The notes: a model not told the origin generated them from the sequence alone. A stretch of 64,000 nt of DNA from Rapana venosa (GCA_028751875.1 CM054134.1:76546567-76610566), one strand, 5' to 3'. Counted from the stretch's first letter, positions 29,421 to 51,756 are shown. A program made the numbers and translations.

Positions 29421-30659
29421 AAAAACAACCCAAAAGCCCTCCCCACCTGAACTAATTGTTTTAAAATGCAATTAAACATTTGGATTACATAATAAATATT
29501 GATAAAGATGAAAGAAAACAAAAAAGGAATAAGAGGGGAAAAAAAAAAGCAGGGGTGGCATAGGGGGTGGGTGGGGAACACAATAGGTGGAAGAGGAGGT
29601 GATTATAGAGGGGGAGCAGGACAGAAGACAGAAGGGTAGAAGAGAAGGGAAGAAGATAAATCTAAGATAAATCCACATGAAGAAAACTTATGAAATCTTT
29701 TGAATAAAGCAATTAAAAAGAAGAAAATCTTCAGAACTGGGTTTTCCCCCTTCTCACGGCTCGTGCTGCCCACCAGTAAAAGCACAAACTCTTTCACACT
29801 TTCACAAAAATCAAGATAGAAACATGTTTTCCACCCCTGCTTTGAAAATTTTTCATCACAATGGGGAAAAAAATGTGTCCACCTTTCCCTAAATAAAGTA
29901 AATTACCTCAGGAAAGGAAAGGCCTTTTTTTTCTTCAAAATATAGTTTATTCATTTCTATCAAATTCGAAAATAACCCAAAACAAACAACAGAAAACCGG
30001 CACAATGGTTGCATTTGCATCACATCAAAAGGGCTGCACTTGTATCATTTCAACTCATAAAACATGTAACGAAAATCATTTCAAAATTAGATTAAGTTCT
30101 GAGAAATGTATTACATCAATTGACTGTCACAATTTTGTCTTTTTCGTCACCTCAATTTTGAAGAACTGAACTAACTGGTACATACTGTTATAACAGGCAT
30201 CACAGTACATTTCTCTCTTCAGACAACATGCTGTCCTGAACACTTTTGAACAAATAAAAAAAAAAAAAAAATCACACATTGCCTGGTGAATACTGGTCAA
30301 AAGGGAATGACCGTGAGAAAAACAATTTGGTGAGAAATATGTTCCCAATCTTTCATCAAAAATAAGTTAACTCAGGATATAGCAGCAACACTGTCAAGTT
30401 GAAGTTAAAATAATTTACACAATGACAATATATCCTTGAAGTATTCCAAAGAAAACATCCACAACTGTACTGTATGATGCTTTTTGCCACACCACACAAA
30501 TAAGGCCTTGTTCGGGCTGACAGAAAATATATACTTGTTTAGAATATATATCAAAACATGAAGGAAAGCAGGAAAACGCACACATGCACATGTATATGCA
30601 TACAATGACTCGCACAAACCTGTATGCATGGGCACACGCGCAAACGCACACAACCTGAG

Positions 30660-30766
30660 GGAACGGATTACAAAATTGATAAAACTGCATGCACACAGGG
30701 ACTGATGTAAAAAAAAAAAGCACACCAGTGCTTATTCCATTATCCTTGAAATAAAAGAATAAAATA
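30660..30766 (+). repeat. SINE family A, 3' fragment
   Basis: ATAAAACTGCATGCACACAG, GGACTGATGTAAAAAA and AGTGCTTATTCCATTATCCT. Confidence 0.8.
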
Positions 30767-33381
30767 ATTCACACACACGCACGCAAACACACAATGCATA
30801 ACAAGTTTCATCAGCAACGTGTGCAGAATATTCTAATCATCGAGCATTTCTGCAAGCAAATAGAAAGAGAGAGATAGAAAAGAAAAAAAAAAGAGAGGGA
30901 GAACCAAACAAAATACACATTCAATGCAGGATAACATATTTCACTTGAATATCAAACAACAAAAGAAATGCAAAGTTAAATAAAGAACAATTGCTTGAAA
31001 ACAAGCCACCCCACCCCCCCCTTTTTTTTTTTTGGCAGAGACTTTTTGTGGTTAGCCCTTTGTTCCTATTCATAGCAATTATGACATGTCCTCAACCATG
31101 TTGTTGGTGCAGGCATATGCCAAAAATATTTTAACAAAAAACTGCAAACCCAAAAGTTGAAGCACATCAACTGAGAGATAACAGGTATTGGAAAACATTT
31201 GTGGAGTGACTATGTTTTGTGTGTTCAAATTTTGTTATTATTGTTTGGGTTACTGATGAATTTAAAGAGAACATGTCAGTCAATAAAGAAGAAACTGTTT
31301 CCTTTGAAAGACCTGTAGCTATTTCGATGTTTGCACAAATGCTCTTTTTTAAACTGAACTAATTTTCTATATGGTCTGTGTGTGTGAGAGTCTTTTGCTT
31401 GCACATAAGTACTACATACTTTTAAGTTTTAACTATCTAATAGAAACAAAATATAGAAAAAAACCAAAACCAATCTGATAATACAATATAAACTAAAAAA
31501 AAATTTTTTTTTAAAAAGAGAGAGGTTTAAATATCTGTGAATACCACCTAAAATACATACACTTCATTTGCCACAATGTTGAACGACTCAATTTGCACAC
31601 AAGACTAATTCTTGATAGATAGCTCTGCAAATGAATACTGTACTGTAGACACCAGAATGGGACAAGGTAGAGATTAGTCAGGGGAGAGGGTAGTCTCCCC
31701 TCAAATGTAAACCCTAGAGGTATTGCATCTGCAGGCAGGTCAGCAAGCAGTTTCCCCAGAAACAGGTAAAACACAGACACAAGTTACAGGACCTGTCTAC
31801 GTCTACTCAGCTGCAGTAAACAACAGGAGACTCTGACCAATCCATGAAATAAAAACAGATTCTTCCAACACAGATCCATCATCTCCAACCCATTGTTTTC
31901 GTGTTTTCTTTATAACAAACCCAGGCACTAGTTTTAAGAATGATGAAGTTTATAAAATCTGAAAACACTTGAGAGTTGAAGGACATTGTTTTTTTGACTC
32001 CATGTCACTTCTGTTTTCCAAGCTCTACGCTCTCTTTTTCTCCCCCTTCTCCTTATCATTTCTAAAGTGTAAAGCACGCAATATTTGTTTGCAGTCAAGA
32101 GTTTGTAAGAGAGTTCCTAAAACAAAATCTGGAGGGTTCATCATGGGTTTTCGTGTATTTAGTGGTTACATTCCAACCCACCACTGAAGCTATTACAAAG
32201 ACCGTCATTGTCAAATAAAACATAAAATTTACAAGAGAAAACAAATTTAAGAAAGATTATCTTGACAGTTTAAAACAGATGACATAAGGTTATGGAAAAT
32301 ATGCCAGTCACCTGTGCCATTTTGGAGGATTGAAAATGTCAAGATTAAAACAAAAAAGAAAGGAACTAACTCTCAAAAGTAATCATTATAAGTTAAACGA
32401 CATCATGAGATGGCCACTGAACAAAATGATATCACTGCAGAAACGGATATAACCTGTGTCATACCAGAGTATATAATATCACAATCTGGAGACCAGATTA
32501 TAACAGCAGGAATGACACATTATAAACTGCAGGGAAAAAAAGGGGAAACCATCAAAAGGCTCCTTTGAAAATACACAAAAAAAGAAGCAAGAGCATGGTT
32601 AGGGGAGGAAAGATGATGGTACACCATAAAAACACAGCCTACACTGCTACACTAAACAAAAATCTCCAACCAGCCTTTACGTACCCCTCTTCTTCTAGTT
32701 CTACACTTCTCCCTCTCCCTTGAAGAAAACATTTGTCCCAGTATATTATTTTTCTTCACCAAAAATGATCAATTGTACAGTAAATTTTATCTCCATTATA
32801 AACTTTCCCTCTACCACCCCCTTCCAAAAATTAAAAAAAAAAAAAATCAAAAAAAGACAAATGACACTCGACCTCTTTCCTCATCAAAAGGATTGCTTTA
32901 TCAATGGCTCAAACAGGGACAGAGAGGGGCTGAAAGAAGTGGGAAAAGTGGATTGTAAAACATCGTGATGAGAGAAAGGCATTTAAACAGAGTAATCAAT
33001 CTCAATTCAACATGCCAGCTGTAAAAAAAAGACATGGAGAGATCACCCAGAGGACCTCTGTCTCAAGCTCATTCGTTAGTCCATGACAAGTGTATATTGT
33101 AGCCAACACCACACTTGAGATATATACTCAAGATGCGTTAAGATCTGTACTCAAAGTGAGGGTGCTCATTTCATGGGATCCAGTGTTGATCAGTTGTGTT
33201 TGGCATTTGTAAGGTTCCACAATCCCGCTGGTTGTGATGTCATGCAATCTCAGATCCACAGAAAGCAGCACAGCGTACCAGTGATTGGTAGTGATGCTCT
33301 CTAACCTGACTCCTCTCAACTTTATGAAAGGCTCTTACATCCAATCCAATCTACAGAGGTCATATTAGGGCTGTCACCGTG

Positions 33382-33881
33382 NNNNNNNNNNNNNNNNNNN
33401 NNNNNNNNNNNNNNNNNNNNNNNNNNNNNNNNNNNNNNNNNNNNNNNNNNNNNNNNNNNNNNNNNNNNNNNNNNNNNNNNNNNNNNNNNNNNNNNNNNNN
33501 NNNNNNNNNNNNNNNNNNNNNNNNNNNNNNNNNNNNNNNNNNNNNNNNNNNNNNNNNNNNNNNNNNNNNNNNNNNNNNNNNNNNNNNNNNNNNNNNNNNN
33601 NNNNNNNNNNNNNNNNNNNNNNNNNNNNNNNNNNNNNNNNNNNNNNNNNNNNNNNNNNNNNNNNNNNNNNNNNNNNNNNNNNNNNNNNNNNNNNNNNNNN
33701 NNNNNNNNNNNNNNNNNNNNNNNNNNNNNNNNNNNNNNNNNNNNNNNNNNNNNNNNNNNNNNNNNNNNNNNNNNNNNNNNNNNNNNNNNNNNNNNNNNNN
33801 NNNNNNNNNNNNNNNNNNNNNNNNNNNNNNNNNNNNNNNNNNNNNNNNNNNNNNNNNNNNNNNNNNNNNNNNNNNNNNNNN
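33382..33881. other. Assembly gap of exactly 500 N
   Basis: 500 undetermined bases, a fixed-size placeholder, about 480 bp downstream of the CBX stop codon. A G run abuts its right edge. Confidence 1.
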
Positions 33882-34363
33882 GGGGGGGAATGGTAAAGCA
33901 CAGATAACACTCCTAAATACTCCCCCCTTCTTGGAGGTCACAAAGGATCCGAATCACAAGAGGAGGAGTGATTTTTTGAACTTGGCCTGAAACTGGGGGT
34001 TGATACCACAATCGTAAGCCAGGTTGTTGTACTCGATTACAGTTTCATGTAGTACTTCAGAGTCAGCTTCAGATGGCAGTTCTTCAAAGAGGGATTGTTC
34101 TTCTCAGGCAAATGACAGGGTTGGGAAAGCATTCTCTTATGTAACAACGTCCACTGAGAGCACACCAAATCTCCTTCCATTCCCTCTGTTGAACTTTGTT
34201 GAGCGATCCATCAGACATCACTCCAAGGTGTGCTGGAACCCAGCACAAAAATGACATGCTTTGCAATGCAGAATTCACACACTTGAAAAATAATAAAAAA
34301 AAGAAGCATTTACTCAGTGACAGCATTCTTTTCATTCCACTACCACATACCACACCAGCATTT

Positions 34364-43192
<8,829 letters not shown>

Positions 43193-43400
43193 ACACACGG
43201 TAAACAATGAAACTTCTCTCTCCCCACAGACCATTCGACGACACCGATAGCTAAAACATCCCATAATAGTCTGCGGTCAGTGACGTCGACAAAGTCTGCG
43301 TTGATTGGACCGCTCCTTATGTGAACTCGACAGGGTTCGCCGATGAATATTTAATCAGATTTTTACGCGCTCTGATTGGTTTATTCGTAAAATTAAACGT
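43193..43400 (-). promoter_or_regulatory. CBX promoter-proximal region with two CCAAT boxes
   Basis: Reading the minus strand upstream of the ATG, CCAATCAACG lies at about 43308-43299 and CCAATCAGAG at 43379-43370, 71 bp apart (NF-Y-like). TGACGTCG, a near-CRE motif, is at 43281-43288. No TATA box is evident. These are motif matches only; the transcription start site is not known. Confidence 0.4.
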
Positions 43401-43863
43401 CATTCGAGCGCGGAGTTCGCTCAAGAAATAAACCTCACTAGTCTGCAGATGTTGCTGTGTTAAAAATATATATATTAAAAAAAAAGCACCAACCAACAAA
43501 CAAACAACAACTCATGTCAAATCCGCATAGAATGCACCGATCGTTTGTTTAAGAGCTACATTTTTCGACTTCGATCTCATTTATATAGACCTATTATTAA
43601 TTTGTTCATTTGTTTGTCTAGTTATTTATCTGCAAATAATTTATTCATGCATTCATTTATTAATTTATTTGATGTTTATTCATCCGCAGATGTTGCCGTG
43701 TTATGAAAAAAAGCAACTGCAATAAACACACAAATAACAACTCGTGTCAAATACGCATAGAATGCGCTGATCGTTTGTTTAATAGCTAAAACTTGGACTC
43801 CGATATTTATTTATTTAGACCTCTCTGTTTATTTATTTATTCATTTATCTATTTATTTATTCA

Positions 43864-43902
<39 letters not shown>

Positions 43903-44095
43903 CTGTTTCCATGTCGGCCTAACTTAATCTTGTGTAACTGATTGTAATGTGCTCAGTTTTGATTATTGCAGAATCTGTTTGGGTTATTTTCCTGCCTATC
44001 CCGCTAGCCAAAATTTGTTGAGCTTTTGCTTTGGGTTATTTTAGTTGTTTTTCTGTTTGTTTGTGTGTTCCTTCATTCCAGTTTGCTTTGCCTTT

Positions 44096-44127
<32 letters not shown>

Positions 44128-44430
44128 ATTATTATATTATTATGCCAGTCATCCTCCTCCTCCTAGTGACACCCCCCCCCCCCCAAAAAAAACAACCTGA
44201 TTTTTGACAGCACACAAGATCACACCAAACATACTTTCAATCTTCACTGAATCTTAAAACAAATGCCACCAAAGTTCAATCGGAACATAGCTTCATACAA
44301 AATAATCAACAAATCATCATTTACATTTTTTTAAAAATTGGAAAAAAAGCTAAGGTGAGACACTGTGCATTGAATTCAAATTATCAAGATAGCAAACTTA
44401 AGCCATGAGGGCCATATATATATAATAAAT

Positions 44431-44477
<47 letters not shown>

Positions 44478-45384
44478 TATAATATATATATATTATATAT
44501 ATCTATATATATGTAATGTGTGGTGTGTGTATACATACACACATGGGTGTGTGTGTGTGTGTGTGTGTTGCTAATAGCCTATATATATTAGCAAAATGGA
44601 CAAGCTGTAGGTCTTCAATTTGTGTTCCACGTTTCACCGTGAAATCAGTCAGTGAGCAGTCTGTCATTAGTCTGACTTGCCTTTTCAAAATCAGTCCTGC
44701 ATGATTTATTTGAAATCCCCGATTAATGGGTCCCCCCCCCCCCCCCCCCCCCCCCCTTTTCCCCAAAAAAGGTTGCATACACAAAAGTATCCCCATCTTG
44801 CATCTTAATTTGCTGCTTCAGCGGTTTTTCGCTTTAAAAAAAATCTAACGTACTGTTATATTTGCAAATACACAATCATATTCCATCTTTTAATCACATT
44901 TCAGCCTACTCTAAAGATAGGGACTACAATATTTTGATAATTCAATTAAGCAGCTGAAGCCTTCATCAAGGTGATGTTTCAGTCTTGTAGGCGTTCAGTG
45001 TAAAGGGCAGCCAAGAAATAAGAACTTCAGACATTTCAGGGTGGTGTTGGGTTGGGTTTTTTTTGTTTGTTTTTTTTTGGGGGGGGGGGGGGGGGAGGGG
45101 GTGATATTTAATTATAAATGTGCAAGATTTACTTCCTTTAGAGTAGTAAGTGCGCCCCTGACAATAGTGTAGTAATTTTTTTCTCCCGATAACTACACCT
45201 ATTCTGAATGCGATGTAACTGTCTAATTTTGATGACTGCTTGAAAGCAAAAGACAGAGAAAAGGGAAAAAAGGAAAAAAAGAAAAAAAAAAGAAAGCCAA
45301 GGAAGCATTTATGCCTTGACAGGTAAAAACAAAAGGACAAAGACTAAATAAAAAAAAAATAATAATGATTTCTTTTTTTCTTTC
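43401..45384. repeat. Intergenic upstream of CBX: CA, TAT, TA and poly-C repeats
   Basis: A diverged direct repeat of about 60 bp (GCAGATGTTGC..CAACAACTC..GTCAAAT..GCATAGAATGC) occurs at 43445-43550 and 43687-43790. CA run 43865-43901, TTA run 44096-44143, TA run 44407-44512, C run 44732-44756, G run 45079-45101. Confidence 0.65.
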
Positions 45385-45478
45385 TTTATTCCACTTTAAG
45401 TCGCGGTAGATTTCTCTGCGTGAAATTCGGGCTGCTCTCCCCAGGAGAGCGCGTCGCCACAAGAGCAGCGCCACCCAT
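45385..45478 (-). repeat. SINE family E, 3' part
   Basis: CCACTTTAAGTCGCGGTAGA, TTTCTCTGCGTGAAATTCGG and GCGTCGCCACAAGAGCAGCG. A related worn copy is at about 45905-45985. Confidence 0.82.
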
Positions 45479-45985
45479 TTATTATTATTATTATTATTAT
45501 TATTATATTATTATTATAGGATGAAGAAGAATAGAATTTTTAAAAATTAGATGTACAATAGATTTTTTTTAAAATGATGCTTGGCCACAGTCAGTTTGAA
45601 GACAAAATCATGTTGTTCATAAGAAGACACGATAAAGATTATAAGCCAAGTTAGGCGGAAAATTACAAAACTTAGAGAGATACACATTTGAAACACACAC
45701 ACATTCATGCACGCACGCACGCCACCCCCCCCCCACCCCCCCCAAACAGGCAATTAAAAAAAAACCAAAAACATAAACAAAAGGCAAAAGCAGAAATTGG
45801 CAGGACTGACTGCAAGTTAAGAAGACGCTTAATTTTGAGTTGATAAAGCGCGGGGATGGTTTCAATATAGATTTGCAAGTTTTGTATGGTATTGTACAGT
45901 ATTGTATACCACTTCCAATCTCGGCAGATTTATTCAGGCTACTGTACTCGGGGAGAGCTTGGGGCTACTGGCTCCACCCATTTTT

Positions 45986-46854
45986 TTCTTTCCGTTTTCT
46001 GTTTACTTCCATAAACCAGTAAGCGCGCTCTAGACAATCGTGTACTATTGTTTGTTTTTCCATGAATTTCAAGTATCTGATATATTTTGAATGCGATTTA
46101 ACTGTCTAATTTTGAAGAATAAGTTAATGTTAAGAAGAAGAAGACGACGACGAAAAAGAAGAAGAAGAAAAAAAAGCGCACGGAGCTTTTGGTATGCCTT
46201 GACAGGTTGAAACAAACGGACAAAAGGCTAGATAAAATAGAATAAGATGAAATACTACAGAATAGAGAAAAAAGTGTAATCGATTTAAAAAAAGAAGAAG
46301 AAAATGAATGCCCAGCCAGTCAGCTTGCTTGAAAGACAAAATCATGTTATTTATTGGGAAGACGCGAGAAAGGTTATTAGTCAAGTTCGGCAGAAAATTA
46401 CAAAAAACAAACAAACAACCCAACTGAGACAGAGATACACATTCAGAATTTAAAAAAAAAAACGAAGAAAAAGAGCACTTAAAAAATTATGCAGTCGAGC
46501 ACAAGTACATAAGCAAAGAAAGAAATAGGTAGGATTGCAAATTGAGGTAGCCTTAACTTTTACTTGATAAAACGCGCGATGATGCGGGGTGCTGTCAACT
46601 GCATCATGTTTGACAAAATGAAACAGTGAAATCCTAATAATCAACATCATCACGGACACTTCAGTCTAACATGAATTCTTCTTCTTCTTCTTCTTCTTCT
46701 TCTTCTTCTTCTTCTTCTTCTTCTTCTTCTTCTTCGAGGTAGTAGTAGAAGTATCATCATCGATGTTCTTATTTTTATTTATTTATTAATTAAGAAATCA
46801 GGAACTTGTTTGAAAACCGCCAGAACGTTCATTTGGATTAAATGTCCAGATAAA
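45986..46854. repeat. Intergenic with TTC array
   Basis: TTC run at 46676-46735. A diverged duplicate of 45590-45850 (CTTGACAGG, AAATCATGTTRTT, CGGAAAATTACAAAA) recurs at 46190-46420. No gene. Confidence 0.55.
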
Positions 46855-47776
46855 ATGCCTTGAAGATCTCAATCTTCTCTTTTTCAACCTCTATCTTCTC
46901 TTTTTAAATATAATTCCTGGAAGATCTCAATCTTCTCTTTTTCAACCTCTATCTTCTCTTTTTAAATATAATTCCTGGAAGATCTCAATCTTTTCTTTTT
47001 GAATATAATTCATGGAAGATCTCAATCTTCTCTTTTTTCAGTCTCTATCTTCTCTTTTTGAATATAATTCCTGGAAGATCTCAATCTTTTCTTTTACAAT
47101 CTCTATCTTCTCCTTTTAAATATACTTCCCGGAAGATCTCAGTTTTCTCTTTTTCAATCCCTAGCTTCTGCTTTTCAATATAATTCCTAGAAGATCTCAA
47201 ATCTCCTCTTTTTCAATGTAGTTCCTGGAAGATCTCAATCTTCTCTTTTTAAATATAATTTCTGGGAGGTCTCAATCTTCTCTTTTTTCAGTCTCTATCT
47301 TCTCTTTTTCAATATAATTCCAGGAAGATCTCAATCTTCTCTTTTTAAATATAATTTCTGGGAGGTCTCAATCTTCTCTTTTTTCAGTCTCTATCTTCTC
47401 TTTTTCAATATATGTCCTGGAAGATGCCAATCTTCTCTTTTTTCAGTCTCTATCTTCTCTTTTTGAATATAATTCCTGGAAGATCTCAATCTTTTCTTTT
47501 TCAATCCCTAGCTTCTGTTTTTCAATATAATTCCTAGAAGATCTCAATCTTCTCTTTTTAAATATAATTCCTGGAAGATCTCAATCTTTTCTTTTTCAAT
47601 CTCTATCTTCTCTTTTTAAATATAATTCCTGGAAGATCTCAATCTTTTCTTTTTCAGTCTCTATCTTCTCTTTTTTAAATATAATTCCTGGAAGATGTCA
47701 ATCTTCTCTTTTTCAATCTCTATCTTCTCTTTTTAAATACAATTCCTGGAAGATATCAATCTTCTCTTTTTCAATT
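46855..47776. repeat. 58-bp minisatellite with shorter 38-bp variant units, about 18 units
   Basis: The unit reads CCTGGAAGATCTCAATCTTC, TCTTTTTCAATCTCTATCTT, CTCTTTTTAAATATAATT. Because CTTCTCTTTTT occurs twice inside the unit, several copies have lost the 20 bp between, giving two unit sizes. Confidence 0.95.
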
Positions 47777-49000
47777 AATTAGTGCAAGTCTAAAGTTGTA
47801 GATTTCGCGCGCGCGCGCTTTGTTTTGATTTAGTTTGAATAAAATTTAAAGAAAACAGATACAGAAAAAATCACCGGCTAGTTAAAAAAAAAAATTTCAA
47901 AAGTCGATCTTCTAATTCTAACATACGCCTACGGCTTCTCTGCAATGACTAAAAAATGGACAGGATAAAAAGATATATATCAATGTATAAACTGAATAAA
48001 AGACAATTGAAATAGCAGCGTCAGAGAAAAGGACTAACTACCTTTAAAATAAAATGCATCCTATACTAAAAAAAAAAAAAATCATTATGGTCACGAGCAT
48101 CTCGATTTTCCCTACCGCTGGGTGTTAAAAAAAGCATGTAATGCTCAATCTATCACCTTCAGAAAGAATAAAATTCGTTCAAAAAATCGTTCAAACTGTT
48201 CAGAGATTCCTTTCTCTTTCCTGTAGATTTTAAGTTTGCTTCTTCTTATTCATTTGAAAAATAATTCTTGGTAGTCTCTTACTCCTTACAAATCTTGATC
48301 CATAAAAGAAGTATGACTTGATGTAGTTACCAAGAGATAGTTTCAATAATTATATATCATGCACTGTGCAATAAGTATCTTCTGAAGAAACATCGAAATC
48401 TCTGTGACAAGCTACTACTTTATCCGTGCCTCTGGACTTCATTTTTTATTCTTTCTTTTTTTTTTCTCACTGAGTTTTTCTGTCTTTCTTTCTTCCAACT
48501 TAAAAAAAAGTGAAAGAATGTGAAGTTTCAAAAGTTTCACAAGTGTAAAAGCAGATTGATAAATAGTCATGCTCTTGATTTACTAATTACACTTGTTAGT
48601 TCCATAAAGGATTGCTTAGTTGTTATGGCGATCCTGCCGCCAAACCACAGATTTCATTTTGTTGGTTGCCAGAGTACACTATAAGCTTGTTGTAGCTTGT
48701 TGTTGCTCCAAATGGATTTACGTACGTACGCGTACGGTGTGTTTCTTTTCTTAACAAATAATTATAATGTATAAGCCATTTGGGTTCATTTTGCAGATTA
48801 TCGTCTTTTCCTTGTTAGTTATATAGGAATAAATCGTTCCGACAGAGGAAAGTACTTTTGAAAATTCATGCCAGAGACAATAAAGTAGTATACTTATTTT
48901 AGAGAGAGAAAAAAAACCCGGGAATCAGCAAAATTTCTTTAGTTTACACATTTAACCTACATTAATTTTTATGACAACAGCATGGGATCGGTTTTACTAA
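47777..49000. other. Intergenic, nothing recognised
   Basis: AT-rich unique sequence with a GCGCGCGCGC run at about 47808. No gene-like signal. Confidence 0.4.
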
Positions 49001-49400
49001 ACTCCTCCATTCAATAATCGCAGTCAAAGGTTTATTCAAATTCTTCACGCAATAATTATCATCAAAAGTTTATTCCCTTGGCAACACATTGTATTCAGTT
49101 TATTCGATTTTCCACGAAACATTTTTTGTAGTTAAAAAGTTTAGTTTTCTCGGCAACAATTGTATTCAGAAGTTTGTTGTGTTTTTTTTTTTGGTCAATT
49201 CTCCACGCAACAATTGTAATCAAGGGCTTATCCAATTTTCTACGCACATGTTGTATTCAGAGGTTTATATCTATTTTCCACGCAACATTTGTGGGCAAAC
49301 GTGTATCCAGTTCTCTAATGCAAAAATAATGTAGTCAAAAGATGATTCTATTCTCCATGAAACAATTGTAGTCAGAATTTGATTCCTTTCTTCACAATAG
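49001..49400. repeat. Degenerate 37-bp minisatellite, about ten copies
   Basis: A phrase like TTTTCCACGCAACAATTGTA followed by TTCAGAAGTTTATTC recurs every 36-45 bp with strong divergence. Confidence 0.75.
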
Positions 49401-50024
49401 TTAAAGGCTTTATATCTGCAGTACGAGTAAATAAACAGAAAATCTCTCCGCCCCATTAATAACACCTCCCCCCCTCCCCTAAAAGAAACCTCCCAAACAA
49501 ACAAACAAAAAAACTCAAACCAAAACATCTTCGACGTGGAACACATAGACAGCGACTCCTGAGGCCCTGACAAATGCTGCCGTGCTCTGAACAAAACAAA
49601 ACCAACAACCCACAACAACAAAAACTACAAGAAAACAACAAACCAAAACCAAAAAAGCAACAACAAACCCTCCCACACATGCACACAACCCCAAACCACC
49701 CAAAATACAAAACAGAACATCCCCACCCCCCCAACACAAAACAAAACATACAAAGCAAAACACCCTAAACATTGACAACGAAACAAGAAAACAATAACAA
49801 CAACAACAATAACAAAAACCTTGCAAATCAGTGACAAACGACTACTTAACGGAATAATCTCATAAATAGACTGAATTCTCTTTAAAACCTGTACATATTT
49901 GGTAATTATTGCAATTATCACATGTAGACTAACCTACAAATCTCCCACCCCCACCCCATATGCATTATCAATTCCTTTCTATTCGGAATAATGATAATAA
50001 TAATAATAACAATAAAAAATAATA
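49401..50024. other. A/C-rich intergenic, nothing recognised
   Basis: AAAC/CAACAA-rich low-complexity sequence; minus-strand open frames are Cys/Val/Phe-rich artefacts. Confidence 0.5.
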
Positions 50025-50110
50025 ATAACAATACATGGAATTTATATAGAGCTATATTTTGCAACAACAACAACCCAAATCAAAGCGCTTTCATTCATTG
50101 ACTGACTTCA
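50025..50110 (+). repeat. Family F fragment
   Basis: ATACATGGAATTTATATAGA, GCTATATTTTGCAACAAC and AATCAAAGCGCTTTCATTC after an ATA repeat. Confidence 0.72.
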
Positions 50111-50339
50111 AGCGTAAGGTACTAGTGATATGCCCGAGAGAGCGCGAGCGTGTGTGTGTGTGTGTGTGTGTAAAACTCCGTAAAGGGAATCGTACTATAC
50201 TAATTTGTAAATAATAATAATAATAATAATAATAAAGTATGACAATTGCAAGCAAGCTGCAAATTCCTTTCTTTAGAACGTGAAAGGTCAACGACAGTTT
50301 AGCGTATTGGTAATAGTAGTAGTAGCAGCAGCAGCAACA

Positions 50340-50665
50340 GCAGAAGTAATAATAATGATAATAATAATAATAATGTATCGAATTTATATAGCGCTAAATC
50401 TTGTAAAGTAAACAAATCAAAGCGCTTGCATTCAAATCATTCACACGCATGCAACCATCCATAAATATCAAGATAAACAAATATCAAATTTATATACACA
50501 ACACACTTAGGTGGGGGTGGTGGAGGTGAAGGCAGCTATTGAGACGTAGGAACATATAACAGGGGAAGACCTCAAGTCGAGTATAAGTGCGTTTTGAGGC
50601 TAGATTTGAAAGAATCAAATGAAGGCTTTTGGCGAAGTGGAAGAGGGAGGTCGTTCCATGTGATG
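50340..50665 (+). repeat. Family F, longest copy
   Basis: AATAATAATAATAATGTATC, GAATTTATATAGCGCTAAAT, CTTGTAAAGTAAACAAATCA and AAGCGCTTGCATTCAAATCA, then an extended 3' part ending AGAGGGAGGTCGTTCCATG. Confidence 0.85.
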
Positions 50666-50917
50666 ATGATGATGATAATAGTAATAGATGATGAATGATT
50701 GGTTCTGTAATATACCTGCCACGAAATCATTCTTTCCTTCTGTTCTGTGCCTTTTCCTTAACGTGTAGGGCATAGGATGTCGTATGTTACCAATCGTGTT
50801 CAGCTGAAATGTAGCGCGTAAGTAATAATCTAATACAATGTAGTCTGTTTTGTTTCTGTTCATTTGTATACGCAAACAATGTCCTTTTAAAAACATTTTT
50901 TTAAAACTTTCGTGCTT

Positions 50918-50986
<69 letters not shown>

Positions 50987-51350
50987 TCTTCTTCTTCTCC
51001 TTCTTTAACAGCTACTTTATTTGAATTTATTTTCTATAGCTGTCAATTATACAATTCACAAAAATAGGCTTAGTCTAACTTCCATCATTCCTCCGAATTT
51101 GTTCCCCCCCCCCCCCCCACTTCCTTCCTTTTTTTAAATATATTTTTTAAAAAGAGATAATAGTTATATTTGTTAAGTGATTGTGCTGTGCATGGCACAA
51201 CCAAGACAGAACTCACAATTCGTGTCCTTGATTTAAGCCCATATTACCTATACACATGTCATGAACCCACAAAGTGTGTGTGTGTGTGTGTGGGGGGGGG
51301 GGGGGTATGTGTGTGCTCGTTTTTCGTGTTTTCTTGTTTGTTTTTTAATT

Positions 51351-51405
<55 letters not shown>

Positions 51406-51431
51406 TAGATAGATAGAGAGTTGTTTTATTT
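50666..51431. repeat. Intergenic with CAT, poly-C, TG/G and GA repeats
   Basis: CAT run 50918-50985, C run 51103-51118, TG then G run 51275-51305, GA then GATA run 51354-51418. Confidence 0.75.
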
Positions 51432-51512
51432 ATTTATTCTTTCATTTTGAGGATAATGGCTTTCTTACATCCAGTCCTCCTGTGTACGCAGTTTTGTAGA
51501 TTTTGTCATCAG

Positions 51513-51518
<6 letters not shown>
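51432..51518 (-). repeat. SINE family A, 3' fragment
   Basis: TTCATTTTGAGGATAATGGC, TTACATCCAGTCCTCCTGTG and TTTTGTAGATTTTGTCATCA, flanked by GA runs on both sides. Confidence 0.78.
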
Positions 51519-51554
<36 letters not shown>

Positions 51555-51654
51555 ATTGAAATACTGGTCGTGGTGTCTAAGCTGCTCTCTAACTTCAATG
51601 TCTTTCTAACACAGCACTAAGCTGAACAGGGTATTTAATTGCACACAACACAGA

Positions 51655-51745
51655 TTAATAATAATGTATGGATTTTATATAGCGCTGAATCTTGTAAAGT
51701 AAAAAAAAAAAATCAAAGGGCTTGCGTTCAATTTATTCACAGGCA
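51655..51745 (+). repeat. Family F fragment
   Basis: TAATAATAATGTATGGATTT, TATATAGCGCTGAATCTTGT and GGGCTTGCGTTCAATTTATT. Confidence 0.8.
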
Positions 51746-51756
51746 GGTAACTGTGG

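Larger units (their letters stand above)
29421..34363 (-). other. CBX 3' UTR / downstream flank, end unknown
   Basis: No coding signal. The first minus-strand AATAAA (plus TTTATT) I see below the CBX stop is near 29946, but the 500-N gap at 33382-33881 may hide a nearer site. A SINE fragment lies at 30660-30766. Confidence 0.35.

Noticed and set aside
43193..43264. Upstream in-frame ATG extending CBX by 24 residues
   Set aside because: The added residues have no CBX family match; starting at 43192 gives the usual short lead before the chromodomain.
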